Shown here in pieces: positions 1 through 10,651 of a stretch of 64,000 bases of DNA (position 1 is the first letter of the stretch; each line of letters begins with the position of its first letter). Under the pieces are notes generated by a model that was not told the origin of the DNA, made no database searches, and saw only the letters and a program-made list of their open reading frames with translations. The DNA is taken from positions 392,001 to 456,000 of the forward strand of contig OZ034978.1 in the NCBI GenBank assembly GCA_964030785.1, given 5' to 3'. The stretch comes from Siderastrea siderea. Lineage: Eukaryota > Cnidaria > Anthozoa > Scleractinia > Rhizangiidae. Position numbers and translations under genes: made by a program.

Positions 1-613
1 ATGCCTCCAAAAGCAAATTAAAGTTAAATCAAAGGAAGTAGAGGACACAGAAATGGATTGTACTGTTTGAAGCACTTTCATTGAAATTTGACGAGATGAA
101 TTCTAATCTGGAGAAGAGGCATGGCGAACTTTGTGCTACACTTCAAGGCCTGGAAGAGAAAACCACGTCACTCGCTATTCCAGTCTGCCTTGGAGAGAGG
201 CAATTTCTTTTTTTTACACTGAAATACATCTATTAATTTGTGAGCTTTCTATTGTTCATATTGATTTGAAGAAAACTTAAGTTGTCTTGAGTTCTTGGAA
301 ACCTCAAGTAAAGTGTTGGGAAGCTGAATTAGATAAATTAACTGTAATGAAACGGATGCATTTTAAAAAAAATCATAGTTTTTTTGTTAATGCTGCACCT
401 GTCAGGTGTTACAAAGGTAAATGTTATAGCATTGCTTGTTTAACTAATAAGTTGAATCAATCTCGGTTGGAGATTTCAATATGGAACACAATATTTGTGA
501 AGCCGATTCAGGTAACACTTTTTGAAGAGGGTTGTAAGGAGTGAACTGAAGGTATTGGAGAGCGTAGGGTTGTGTGGGAGCTGATATGCTGTATGAGCTA
601 CTTGTGAAATGTC
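1..613. other. Unassigned sequence left of the MULE
   Basis: No gene can be supported here. A short + strand stretch at about 93-180 reads as a charged helical peptide (contains NLEKRHGELCATLQGLEE) without splice sites or a start; it could be a remnant of a retroelement ORF1 or of an exon. An 85-codon open frame at 287-544 starts from a TTG and shows no recognisable motif. Confidence 0.3.
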
Positions 614-639
614 CTATTTTTCGGCTTGTTGTACTTTAA

Positions 640-866
640 GAAACTAAATGGAAAATCTGTACTTTGCGAAATGGAAAATCTGTACTTTACGAAATGGAAA
701 AACTGTACTTTGCAAAATGGAAAATCTGTACTTTGTGAAATGGAAAAACAGTACATTGCAAAATGGAAAAACTGTACTTTGCGAAATGAAAAATCTGTAC
801 TTTGAGAAATGGAAAAATTGTACTTTGCGAAATGAAAAATCTGTACTTTGCGAATTAAAAAATTGA
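640..866. repeat. Minisatellite in the left TIR of the MULE
   Basis: About ten tandem copies of a 22-23 bp unit built on GAAATGGAAAATCTGTACTT with small substitutions. The same unit occurs in reverse complement in the right TIR at about 7,800-7,925, so the array is part of the inverted repeat and not a random satellite. The open frames across it are by-products of the repeat. Confidence 0.85.
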
Positions 867-1456
867 TTTTACGCGCTAAGCAGACTTCCTTGAACGCTCT
901 AGTTCGACCGAAAATATCACGCAAAGGATGAATCAAGCCAAACAGTATACTAAACGTGAAGATTTTGTAATTTTAAACGTTTTTGTTCATTTGCTACACC
1001 CATGAATTATCCAATTGCTGAAACCTGCAATTGATGTTCCTTTTTTGGAGTTAAAAATACTCAAGCGGTCTTTTAAATGTAAGGTACTTCCTGTGGACGT
1101 CTATTTAACACCGAGAAAGTCAGAAACCTGCGATCAGACGGTTTTTTGCATGATCATAGGCTAAAGAGATGCATGGTAGAAGTACTAGCTCCAAGCAAAG
1201 AGAAAATTGACAATGAAAGTTGCAGAATCCCTTTCAGATTCGACAAATTCCCCAATCATTTGATTTATTTAAGTACCCTAAAAAAAGAGAGAAAAACAGT
1301 GCTGCAATCATAGGATTGAGAATCTAATTGCAATTAAACAGGCTCTAGACATGTGAAATTCAACAAACATGCATATAAACGATATCTAAGATATTTTAAG
1401 ATGCTGTAAGATAGAACAATATAATACTCTGATAGACAGGTGGACCTACTCAGGAA

Positions 1457-1534
1457 TAGCCTCCCACGCAGTCGTTTTTAGGGGAGTCGTATTACCCTCC
1501 TCCCCACCCCTAAAAACGACTGCTTGGGAGGCTA
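1457..1534. mobile_element. 78-bp micro-MITE with 9-bp target duplication
   Basis: A short inverted-repeat element: the left arm begins TAGCCTCCCACGCAGTCG and the right arm is its reverse complement with one mismatch. The arms are about 28 bp with about 20 bp between them. It is flanked by the perfect direct repeat ACTCAGGAA (1,448-1,456 and 1,535-1,543). It lies inside the MULE and so inserted later. It has no coding capacity and must have been moved by a transposase in trans. Confidence 0.8.
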
Positions 1535-1544
1535 ACTCAGGAAG

Positions 1545-2525
1545 GCCTCTGGTATACCTCAACAATATCAATCACTTAATATTAAGAATTAATCCATCTT
1601 TCTTTTTTTGTCAAACAAAGGTTAACTTAATTTCATTTATCGGTGATTCAAATTACATTTAATATACAGATACCCTTCACGGCCAATGGCCGTGAACTAT
1701 GTAGAACGTGTTATTATGATATCCAATAAGACACCTCTATACTGTAATGTGAACTTACTTCACAATAATTAGCGCTAAATACAAGCACAGAACCGAACAA
1801 ATATGTCTATGATTGGTTTTGTAAGCATTTAAAGCTCTTTAAAATATCGTACTTGGCTGATGGCATTCAAAATAGAATTTGTGTAAAAAATGAGTCTGTG
1901 TACGTAAGACTGTATATACCCTGCAGTACAGTATCCAGTAATGTTCATATTTGAACTACCAAAACAATTCGATTGTACATTACTTGCAAAAATTTTCGGA
2001 CGTTTATAATATCATGTATATTGGTCTTGAATATGTGATGGCTTCGCCCAAAGTTTTCTTCTGTACTGTAAAAATTTCGGACGCTTAAAAAATTCAGAAA
2101 GTTTTGCTTTCGGGCACTATTTTTGTCCAAAATTAAAATCGTCTGAAATTTTTTTGAAAGTACTTTTAAAGTACTATGTTCATGTATCTTAACCACCATG
2201 TTGTAAAACATTAAACAGCAGTAATCCTTGCAATTTTTACAAATTTAACGACTAGAACGAAAAAAACTTCTTATAAACCTCATTTCCCAAAAAAGCACAA
2301 CGCCCGAAAAGAAACATTCTGGTTTTGCTGTTCTTAGCACTTGACGTGTCACGTGATAAAACGAATTGGTGGTGTGGTAGCAAATTAACACCGTGTTCCT
2401 AATGTTTTTTTGATGTTACGTTTAACATGAAATCACTCCCACTGAAGACCCTGGTCACGTTACTTAATTACATTTATTTAATTCTTAGGGTGTGAAACTC
2501 AAACGGACAAGTGCAAAGCTTCTCT
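1545..2525. other. MULE interior, no gene recognised
   Basis: AT-rich sequence between the micro-MITE and the SWIM-domain fragment. An 88-codon minus-strand frame at 1,945-2,211 has no recognisable motif and is not supported as a gene. Confidence 0.4.
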
Positions 2526-3640
2526 TTACAGTTTAACATGAACCTCTTTCAAATTTAGTCTGACATCATCTTCGATCTTTAGCAATCCCTTCCAAAAGTA
2601 TGGATGCCTGCGTAAAATGCAATCTTTCTTTACACAATAAAATTTTGATGCTTCCCGATTCCACATTGGTACCATAGTCACTTTGCCCCTGGTGTCTTTC
2701 TTAGGGTAATGATACCGCTCCTTGTGAAGGATGGCAATGTCCTGCGGGATGCAAACAACGCCACCTCTAGCGAATTCTTTACAAGACTCACACTTCTTAG
2801 CTTTGGTGCAGTCCTTAGTAAATATGACAAAAAAATCGTTCTTGTTGTGCCATATTTCGGTAAAAGATAGAGGCTTGGGAAAGTCAATTTCACTGTCTGG
2901 TCTACTTACTTCTTCTGTAATTGGACAAAGTTCAACATTGTTCAATCCTTTTCTCCTCTTTTTTTCTGTCGGTTTTTCACCTGCCCTTTTTGGAATGTTA
3001 GCATGGACTATGCTGTTTGATTTTCCCTTTTTCTTGGTGAAGTTTTCTACAAATGAAAGAGTGTTTCAATTGTTTCTGCAACGGCAAGAATATGAGCACA
3101 GAGTCCTGCTGTACTTTGAAAATTTTGGCACCTACATGTCGGGTTGTTACCTTTGACCGTGACATTTACGCTGTTACCGAACTCCGTCACACAATATGCA
3201 CCTCCTCCCAGATCAATCACCTTGTAATGGGAGAGGATTACTTCTGCTTGATGCCATATTTGATTTAAGCCACAATCTTCGACCGAAATCGACAGTTTCG
3301 TCGTGGCTTGCACTTCAGAAGTTGAGGGTGAACTCAGGGGAACCTTAAGGACTTTTTCAACATGTTGCCGTTGCTGCTCTGGTGTCTTCTGAGACCAATC
3401 AAGGGGGCTGACCGAAAAGGCTTGAAATTCTGGGGCCAGCCTGTATTTGCCCATATTGTATAATTATGGCTTTGACATATTCCTTTTCTTGCTGTTTTAC
3501 TACTTCTGACTCTAGAACTTCGTGAATGGTAGCCTGGTCAGTGACTTGATTCTCCACAGCTTCTTTAATCACATTGTTTAGGGATTCCGTTCGTTGATTG
3601 TCCCACTCATTGGGTGGATTTCCAATGCCGGCGGCTACTC
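2526..3640 (-). pseudogene. SWIM zinc-finger, MULE-transposase-like C-terminal fragment
   Basis: Read on the minus strand, three frames line up as one decayed protein. The upstream part (about 3,640-3,455) contains [18 protein letters not shown], resembling the region around the last catalytic Glu of MULE transposases. The middle frame (3,454-3,047) contains a SWIM zinc finger, CRCQNF...GLCAHILAVAE, giving the Cys-x-Cys...Cys-x-His signature. The third frame (to 2,526) adds a Cys-rich tail with KKCESC and FYCVKKDC. Frame changes occur near 3,460 and 3,055. The N-terminal DDE core is missing; a GTGGC-rich microsatellite abuts the break. SWIM domains bind DNA or protein and are standard in MULE transposases. 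A domesticated SWIM protein is an alternative, but the TIR context favours transposase. Confidence 0.65.
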
Positions 3641-3649
3641 TTCCTGGTG

Positions 3650-3723
3650 GTGTGGTGTGGTGTGGTGTGGCGTGGCGTGGCGTGGCGTGGCGTGGCGTGG
3701 CGTGGCGTGGCGTGGCGTGGCGT
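3650..3723. repeat. (GTGGT/GTGGC)n microsatellite
   Basis: Pentanucleotide repeat, GTGGT changing to GTGGC, directly upstream (minus strand sense) of the SWIM fragment. It probably marks where the transposase reading frame was disrupted. Confidence 0.9.
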
Positions 3724-4029
3724 CGACTCTCTCCATGACGGCCACCGTTGGGACAATTGTCTGCCTTAGACTTAGACAGGTGTCCGCCTCATAGAGAGTC
3801 AAAGAAAATGACTGAAGAGTACCAGGGAGCGACTTAAGGTGTCCTTTTTAAGGAGATGTCCATCTTACAAAGATTTTTCTAAAGAGGGAGTTCATTCTAA
3901 GTCATCACAGCGAAACAGGCGCCTTTATCCTGTCATTTTATGACTGCCAACTTTCTTTACTGTCTTTTCAGTTAAATTAATCCTGCAAGACATCTAATTG
4001 TAACAAGAAAGCTATTAATTGCCTCAGCC

Positions 4030-4538
4030 CTTACCATTGCCCTCACTGAAAATAGAAATGCTTTCCTCTTCTGTCATTTCAAAGTCAGAAAGAAATGTTC
4101 AATAATTTAGATCGACGGATTCGTACAGACAAAATAAGGGCTCAACTGATTGCAACAAGAAGGCTATGAATTGCCTCAACCCTTACCGTTGCTCTCACTA
4201 CTAATGGAAATGCTTTCCTCTTCTGTCATTTCACCATTGCCCTCACTAGTAATGGAAATGCTTTCCTCTTCTGTCATTTCCAAGCCTGAAAGAAATTTCC
4301 AATAATTTAGATCGATGTATTCGATACAGACAAAATAAGGTCTCCACTGAAAGCCAGTCAGAAGGGTACAGTGAAACTGGGAATTACCTTGTTCTTCGTT
4401 AGAGACATCTTTCGGGGCGTCTGGTGGTAAAGTTGGTCTTTGTGGCGGACAGGCATCATCACCGTTGTCTGCATAGATTGTGTTATAACTCTCTTCAAGC
4501 CATGCGGTTGTGCGTGTGGTTCCTCATAAGGTAGTTCA
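4030..4538 (-). pseudogene. Downstream exons of the MULE kinase-peptidase gene
   Basis: A minus-strand exon at 4,538-4,388 has an acceptor (TTTACTTGTAG) and donor (CAAG/GTAATT). Its splice phase fits the donor after the kinase-peptidase exon at about 5,057. One frame reads a Pro/Asp-rich peptide containing YADNGDDACPPQRPTLPP; the frame appears to shift once inside the exon. Further along, a ~50-nt exon-like unit encoding an acidic peptide (EMTEEESISI) is repeated about three times between 4,030 and 4,290, twice together with its upstream intron sequence. It could be the 3' part of the kinase gene or a linker to the SWIM gene. Confidence 0.4.
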
Positions 4539-5056
4539 CTACAAGTAAAGAATATTTATGAACAAATGCAGACTCGCAATAATGCATGAAATACACCTAC
4601 AGGGATGACATTTTACAAACACGGAAGTAATTAATTCTCGTCAAGAAGTCTTTAACCCTTGTTGCTCTGAATTGAAAATTTAAAGCAGCTACGATTTTTA
4701 AAAGAACAATAATGGCAGCAGCAAAAAGCTAAAAAATATTTATGTCCAAATAACAACATTAATGACAAATCGAAAAAAAAGTTTTACTCTGTAAGGTTCA
4801 TAAAGTTGTCGCTGAGGGTGGAACGAAGTCTATCAACGCTTGAAAATTGCGCTTTATAGTCCATTAAAACACTCCAATCAGCCAGCGAGCTTCCAGAACT
4901 TCGCAAAGAGCACGAAGTGAGTGAATATTAATTATTATTAGTCAATAACAATACCTATTCCCTTACGGCTTAGGTCTTTTATAAGAAAAAACTGCTCTGC
5001 ATGAACACAAACTATACCAACTAGAAGAGCATTAAGGGATAGACAGTTAGTTACCT

Positions 5057-6821
5057 TAGGTCACTTTCCATGATAGCGAAAGACTGCTTTTTAGCTTTGT
5101 CAACACCACTTGCTTGCAGTCGCTTTCACAACCATGTACAAAGTCCCTTCACTGAATTCCTATCTCCACATGGAAGCACCTTGATCACACCGTTGCCGTC
5201 TCCACCTAGCTCAGGAGATATCGGGTGGGTGTCAATGACAAAAAACTCGCCTGCTCTGCACCCCACTAAAACGATATACCCACCACATGTGTACAGTGCT
5301 CTGCGTGGCCTACCGTCACCTCTTTGCAAACTTGTTACAGCATCCATAAGCGCACGCCTTCCCTGCTGCGAATAAACTCTTTGTTGCTCCACCATTTCTT
5401 CTGTAAGGGTATAGTTACTGATTAAGCCACCTTTTCTTAACAGCCGGTATGCTCCCAAAGGGTCATAAAATTTGGAGACATCTCTAAGCCGGTTAAAGCT
5501 TCCTGGTGAGGTAATGATGATTTCTTCCACAACAGAAGTTGTCTTCTTCCAGCAGTCTTCCGACCACACTGAATCCTCATCTCGATAAAGGCAATCAGAT
5601 ATCAGTAGGCAAAGGAATGCACAGGCGTTTGTTGCATCATTTGGTATCTCATGTGGCTCTTTCAACTCTCCGCCTGCCAGTATTGCTGACTGGTCATAAG
5701 GTGCCACAGCAGTTGTTTGACTCACGTTCAGTGGTATGTCTTGGCAGTGGGGAAAGAAGTTATTTTTTTCAAACAACTCTTGGATTTCAGCTATCGGTGG
5801 ACGCTCGGTTGGCATAAAGCGGGTACATTGCTCATAGGCCTCGAAGATAAGAAACCAGTGAGTGGCGTGAAATGCTTCATACTTCGTGTCGTGAGTAGGT
5901 TTCTCTTTCTTTTGAACTTGTTCTTGATCACCTCTCTCCAAGGATGACGGGAATTGGCAAGCTTTAGATCGGCTTCAAATGGATGCTTGAGGTTGGGGTT
6001 GAGAAGCATGAAGAAGACCATCCCCATTGCCCACCGTCTATGGCCTTCAAGTCTCCCATAGTAGCCGCTGACGAAATGTCATTCTCCAAAAATACTTCTA
6101 GTGCCATGTATATAGGCGAGCCTCGCTGGATGTTTTGCGTTGCTGTATGGCACATCGTTGCTGTTTACGTTGCCCTCGATCTGCTCTCCCCGAAATCAGT
6201 TACTTTGCAAATTATAGGTTCGGAACCAAAAATCTTCCGCTGTTCTAGTTCGGAGTCCAGTCCGGAATAGTGGTTGTTGGACACCAAAATGTTGGCTGGC
6301 TTCAAATCTCTATGAGCGTTGTCTTCGTTGCGTAAGTATGTGATTCCGGAACAAATGTCTTGAGCAATTTTATTTTGAAAGGGAAACTCTTTGAAGGCGT
6401 CACATGAATCAATGAAGTGTATAAAATCATCAAGCGAGTAAGCGGTTTCTTGCAAGCCAAATGGCGCGAAATCAAAACAAACATATTCCAACATTATAGC
6501 TGACGGCTTATCGCAAATGGCTTTGAATTGCACCACATTTTTGTTTTTTAGCCCATGTAGAATCTTAGCTTCGTTGAGGAAAAGTCGTTTGCCTTCTTCC
6601 TCCGCTCCTAACAGCTTCTTTATGACAACAAAACCACCATCGCCATCACCGCCATCCTTGGTCGTCCGGGCATACTAAGTAACAAAACCTGAACCAAAGG
6701 AACCTCTTCCAATCTCTTCCTTGTCCCTAAGGTCTGTCCAATAAAAAGAAGGTAGATCTCGCAAAACTGGCGACGACTGTTCGCTTTTCCTAAGATTAAG
6801 AGAGGGATATTTGAACGCCAT
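5057..6821 (-). pseudogene. Protein kinase fused to a putative cysteine peptidase (MULE cargo)
   Basis: A single long minus-strand exon from an ATG at 6,821 to a splice donor (CTAAG/GTAACT) near 5,057. The N-terminal half is a protein kinase: glycine loop GRGSFGSGF, catalytic loop HRDLKPANIL, DFG (DFGES), a degenerate APE segment (YMALE), and a C-lobe ending near 5,770. The C-terminal half has Cys in NDATNACAFLCLLISD and His in FFVIDTHPI. This spacing of a Cys helix followed by an Asp-x-His strand resembles papain-like deubiquitinase folds such as the herpesvirus tegument peptidases; the family call is an inference. Lesions: TAG at 6,675-6,677, TAA at 6,165-6,167, frame changes near 6,030 and 5,900, and TGA at 5,126-5,128. 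Kinase and peptidase are not normal MULE functions, so this is likely a captured or co-evolving cargo gene. Confidence 0.7.
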
Positions 6822-7132
6822 GGCTAGAGACGGCTTGACCTTCCAAATTTCGATTTTCCCGCCAAAGTGCGCTCCTGCTGCTACATGTCAACATGTGGCC
6901 TTTTGACGTTCACCATAATCAGGACAGTAAATGTCATAACATTGAAAAATTCCTCCATGAACAACTCTTACTATGTTTAATTGAAATATTACAGTCATTT
7001 TATTATAATTATAGAAATTGGATGTTCGTTTATGTAACAGCTAAAAAACGGGTTTGAATTTACAAAACCCGACACATTCGGTATACTGTTTGGCTTGATT
7101 CATGCTTCGCGTGACATTTCCGGTTGGAGTAC

Positions 7133-7755
7133 AGCTCCCTGACCATTATATTCTGGAGAGGGGGGGGGGGGGGGAGGCTGGACATTTTTTTTTCTCGAGT
7201 AAAAGCTTTGCATGAATTTTTTTCACTAGCTTACAACGAAATTATTTGCTTTGTGCCGCTATGCACGATTTTTATTTCTTCTGCAAAAGCTGTGCAGGCA
7301 TTTATCGTATTTGCCCAGCCCCCCTTAAAAATAAAATGGTACGTCCCTTTTATCGCAAACATAAAGTGACACGTTTATAGACTCTCAGGCAGTCATTTAT
7401 GGCTCACTTATCTGTAATTCATGATCATTTATCGGTGCATCGAAAGAGTGTTGGAAGTAGTCGATTATCGTCATGGTTTGACAAAATATAAATGTAAATT
7501 TACATTACCCCTCTACCATTTGCGAACTACTGTGAACGGGTAATTTTTTCCGCGTCTGCTCAAGCGTAAAACATGTCAGTTTGTCTGGAGAACCCGTCGC
7601 GTTTGACACCACATGAACCCATTGACATCAAGACCATAACATTGACCAAGTTTTGACAGCTCCGCCTGTGTGTTTCTGCACGTGTGGGAAACATTGCCTC
7701 AAGTTTTATTTCGCGATGATGTTCGAATACTTTCCTGTACAATATGCCAGAGTAC
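7133..7755. mobile_element. 0.6-kb insertion in the right MULE TIR
   Basis: The left TIR is continuous across this point, but in the right TIR the homologous blocks (7,080-7,132 and 7,756-7,936) are separated by 623 bp. GAGTAC is present on both sides (7,127-7,132 and 7,750-7,755), consistent with a 6-bp target duplication. The insert has a poly-G run at 7,150-7,163 and no supported gene. Confidence 0.45.
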
Positions 7756-7799
7756 GTTTACGAAAACTGATCCGCTGCGCTTGGCGTGTACAGTCGATA

Positions 7800-7925
7800 A
7801 TTCATTTCGCAAAGTACAGATTTTTCATTTTGCAAAGTACAGTTTTTCCATTTCGCAAAGTACAGATTTTCCATTTCGCAAAGTACAGATTTTCATTTCG
7901 TTTCTCTTCATTTCGTTTCGCAAAG
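7800..7925. repeat. Minisatellite in the right TIR of the MULE
   Basis: About five copies of the 22-23 bp unit (core GCAAAGTACAGATTTTCCAT), the reverse complement of the array at 640-866. It is shorter than the left array, so copy number has diverged since insertion. Confidence 0.85.
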
Positions 7926-7945
7926 TACCATAAGCCCTATTTTTC

Positions 7946-8870
7946 TCCTATTTTTGCTTGCTTTTTTTTCTATTTTTTCCTAGTATATTCCGTGTTCAAA
8001 TTTTCTATTTTCCTATTTTCTTGAGCCTATGTGCTGCTTGAGACCCTGAGTGGGTCAAAATGGGTAGTTTTAATGACTATGATGCGCTTTCTTGTTACCT
8101 GTAAGGGAGAGGCGAAACTACAGTAAAGAGAGCCTGTAGTTTCAGCTTGAAGCCTTTGTTTTGTGAAAAATGCACCTGATTACAAAGCAATGATTTATTT
8201 TGTATTTGAATTCACAAGTTAAATCAAAGGAGCCTTTCACATTATTTAAGGGAACTGACCACAGAGCATGGTTCCCAAGCATGGGGAGGAGTTCAATTCT
8301 TTTGGGTTGTTCTCAGCTGTTAAGATGCCCATACTGATTAATCATAAGGATGTGGTTACTTTATTGGGAATTGTATCGCCGATTTATTGAAATGCATCTG
8401 TTTTAAGAATTGTGACAGTTTTTTTGTTCATGGTTTTGAGGAAGATGGACCAAAAGAAAGCAAAAAATAATTATGAATGAAAAATGAGGTTCTGAGCGTA
8501 GTCTGTAAAGTCATGTTTGGTGAGGAGAGTGTAAATAATTTGGCAACCCTCTTTTCCAGGGGTCTAGTCGCCTTTTCAGTTGGTCAAATTTCAGCATTGG
8601 TTGCTCAATTCTTTAAGTCTATGTCCATTCCAAGAGAAGACTTTGTTCATGACTGCCACACCAGCACGGGAGCCAGACGGCAGGCTTATGCAGCCCTCAG
8701 GACTACTCGTTCTTTTTGTGGGACATGCAGCTACGCACGCCTCGCTTGCTTTGTTTTTGAGACGAACCAACACTTCATCGGTTCTGCACACATTGTGGGC
8801 CTATGTTTTTTTATGTTCCTGATTAGCAGGACACTGGAGGCCTGTTACAAGATTGATACTATAACAAAAG

Positions 8871-8937
<67 letters not shown>

Positions 8938-9145
8938 GAAGTAATAAATATTTCATTTAACTAACATTTGTATCATTTCATTGTCTGTGTATTTGTTATT
9001 TCCTGAAGCACACCTTTTCTCTGAGTAATGACGAGACAAGTACATGGTCATGCAGTATTTGACACTGTGGTATTATTAATTGCTTAGTGCAATTGGCCTG
9101 CTGCCAATACAATTTGTACTAATAGTATTTAATAATTCACTCCAG
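7946..9145. other. Intergenic/intron sequence with a retroelement-like tail
   Basis: No gene supported. The stretch from about 8,480 runs into a (TGAT)n tract at 8,871-8,938, the usual form of a LINE/SINE 3' tail. A 134-codon frame across it lacks recognisable domains and is probably part of that retroelement relic. Confidence 0.35.
8871..8938. repeat. (TGAT)n microsatellite
   Basis: About 17 copies of the tetranucleotide TGAT/ATTG, likely the simple-repeat tail of a retroelement ending here. Confidence 0.95.
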
Positions 9146-9349
9146 CTGAACTTACAAAAGAAAAGGCAAAGCTCAAGGCAACTGAGGAAGAAGCAAAAAA
9201 GTTAGAAGACAAACTGCATAGAGTAATAGCTGAGGCTGATGGATACAGAGCTGCTGCTGCTTTGTCAGAAAGTTCTCAGAAGGAAGAGCTGCAGTCACTG
9301 CACAATAAATACCAAGAGGAAATTGCTTCATTACAACATATTATGTCTG
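9146..9349 (+). CDS. RABEP1: Rabaptin-like exon 1 of those visible
   Basis: Bounded by an acceptor (CTCCAG/CTGAA) and a donor (TCTG/GTGAGT); it enters in phase 1 and leaves in phase 1. It encodes about 68 residues of Lys/Glu-rich coiled coil ending EEIASLQHIMSG, matching the N-terminal rabaptin pattern EVASLQAVM. Rabaptins are cytosolic dimeric coiled-coil effectors of Rab5/Rab4 that work with Rabex-5 in early endosome fusion. The start codon and earlier exons are not recognisable upstream in this window. Confidence 0.85.
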
Positions 9350-9837
9350 GTGAGTGTATGGTGCATCTCATGTAGATTGTGATATCCCACCCCCTCCCAA
9401 AGGCAGTGAAACTTTTTCCATTGACTAAATTATAATTTTCACTCACAGAAATGGAAAAACCTTTTCAGATTTTCACTAAAAAGGGAGAACTCTGTCAAGT
9501 GGAATTCAAAGGACTTTCTAGAGTTCATATAAAATACTTCATTTGAGTTCGGAAGTAGCTGTAAGTTTCTAGAACGTTGTTCTTCCTAAGCCCATTTTGG
9601 CAGCAGAAGACATTCTCTTATTTACTGGTGGACAAATTTGATTATTTGACCTTGTCAGTAGCCCATCCTGACCTTGTGGCATCATGAAAATTTCATGCAG
9701 TTTGACCACCAAGAACGTCAATCCCATGCAATTTTAAGTTTAACTTTTGACAGGTTTGTCACAGAATTGCTTTGTTTTAGTTGGGAAAAAAACTGCTCTT
9801 CTTTAAATAACGGGTGTTCTGGGAAGTTAAGTATTTA

Positions 9838-10014
9838 CAGTCAACTCTCCTTATGATGGACACCATTGGGACCAAGATCTGGTGTCTGTAATAGAAAAAG
9901 TGCGTAGTAGCGGGAGTTGTTTTCAATAATTTCTTATTCTCCGGGAATTCAGCTGCTGTCCGTAATAACAGGGTGTCTTTAATAGCAAGGTGTCTGCAAG
10001 ACAAGAGTTGACTG
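9838..10014. mobile_element. Tc1/mariner-type MITE, 177 bp
   Basis: Terminal inverted repeats begin CAGTCAACTCT and end AGAGTTGACTG, flanked by TA on both sides (9,836-9,837 and 10,015-10,016). There is no coding capacity. It lies in the intron after the first visible rabaptin exon. Confidence 0.75.
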
Positions 10015-10265
10015 TAATTATTTACTTCAGATACATGTAGCCAATAATAATTTTGTCAGCATACTGAACCAGTCACTTATAAGAACTTCATCAGCATGCT
10101 CATCACCAAAAGTCAAGGCAGCAGAGTATACAGCTGCTGCCAAAAATTGTGTAGTGGAGAAAAATCTCAGATATGCTCTAAAAATGTAGGGTCACAATAG
10201 TATACATAACATAATCTAAAGTGTACATACATCACAAGCTTATAAATAGCGCTTATTACAACATC

Positions 10266-10651
10266 CCAGGGGGGTACTCGAATTATACATGACGGGGGGG
10301 TCCGACAGAGCTTCATATTGCAAACCCAAAAAAATACACAAGCCTGAAATTTTAGACCCAAAAAAATACCTGGCATCAAAATTTCCAACCCAAAAAAATA
10401 CAAGAACACGGAACACACGTCGCTGAAAAAAAGTTCGAATGAATATTTTTCTGATCCACTGATCGCAACGAAAACCCGAAACGAAAAGTTCACTCGGAGA
10501 TAAGACCCAAAAAAATATGCGTATTTTTTTAAGACCTAAAAAAATACGTGACAGATCTCTTGACCCAAAAAAATACCGAGTGTATAAATTTTCAACCCAA
10601 AAAAATACGTCGGACCCCCCATCATGTATACTTTGCGAGTACCCCCCTGGG
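10266..10651. mobile_element. MITE with CCAGGGGGGTACTCG termini
   Basis: About 42-bp inverted repeats (CCAGGGGGGTACTCG ... CGAGTACCCCCCTGG) enclose several copies of the motif ACCCAAAAAAATAC in both halves. Flanks are TACAACATC on the left and TGCAACATC on the right: a 9-bp target duplication with one mismatch, or a clean 7-bp CAACATC if the ends are drawn slightly differently. The internal frames are by-products of the A-rich repeats. Confidence 0.75.

Larger units (their letters stand above)
623..7936. mobile_element. Mutator-like (MULE-type) DNA transposon, 7.3 kb, decayed
   Basis: Both ends are flanked by the identical 9-mer CTATTTTTC (614-622 and 7,937-7,945), the target-duplication length typical of MULEs. 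The left end starts GGCTTGTTGTACTTT; the right end, read inwards on the minus strand, starts GGCTTATGGTACTTT. The terminal inverted repeats continue inwards through a ~22-bp minisatellite (left about 640-866, right about 7,800-7,925). They then run through a unique block: 925-951 on the left matches the reverse complement of 7,080-7,106. The interior carries a minus-strand SWIM zinc-finger/transposase-like remnant (2,526-3,640) and a minus-strand kinase-peptidase gene with further exons (4,030-6,821). All reading frames are broken, so the copy is dead. Classification rests on the duplication length, TIRs and SWIM domain; the DDE catalytic core is not visible. Confidence 0.8.

Noticed and set aside
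287..544. 85-codon frame in the first kilobase
   Set aside because: Starts from TTG, no motif, no splice or flanking support.
598..936. 112-codon minus-strand repeat frame and its counterpart at 7,653-8,024
   Set aside because: Open only because of the 22-bp minisatellite in the MULE TIRs.
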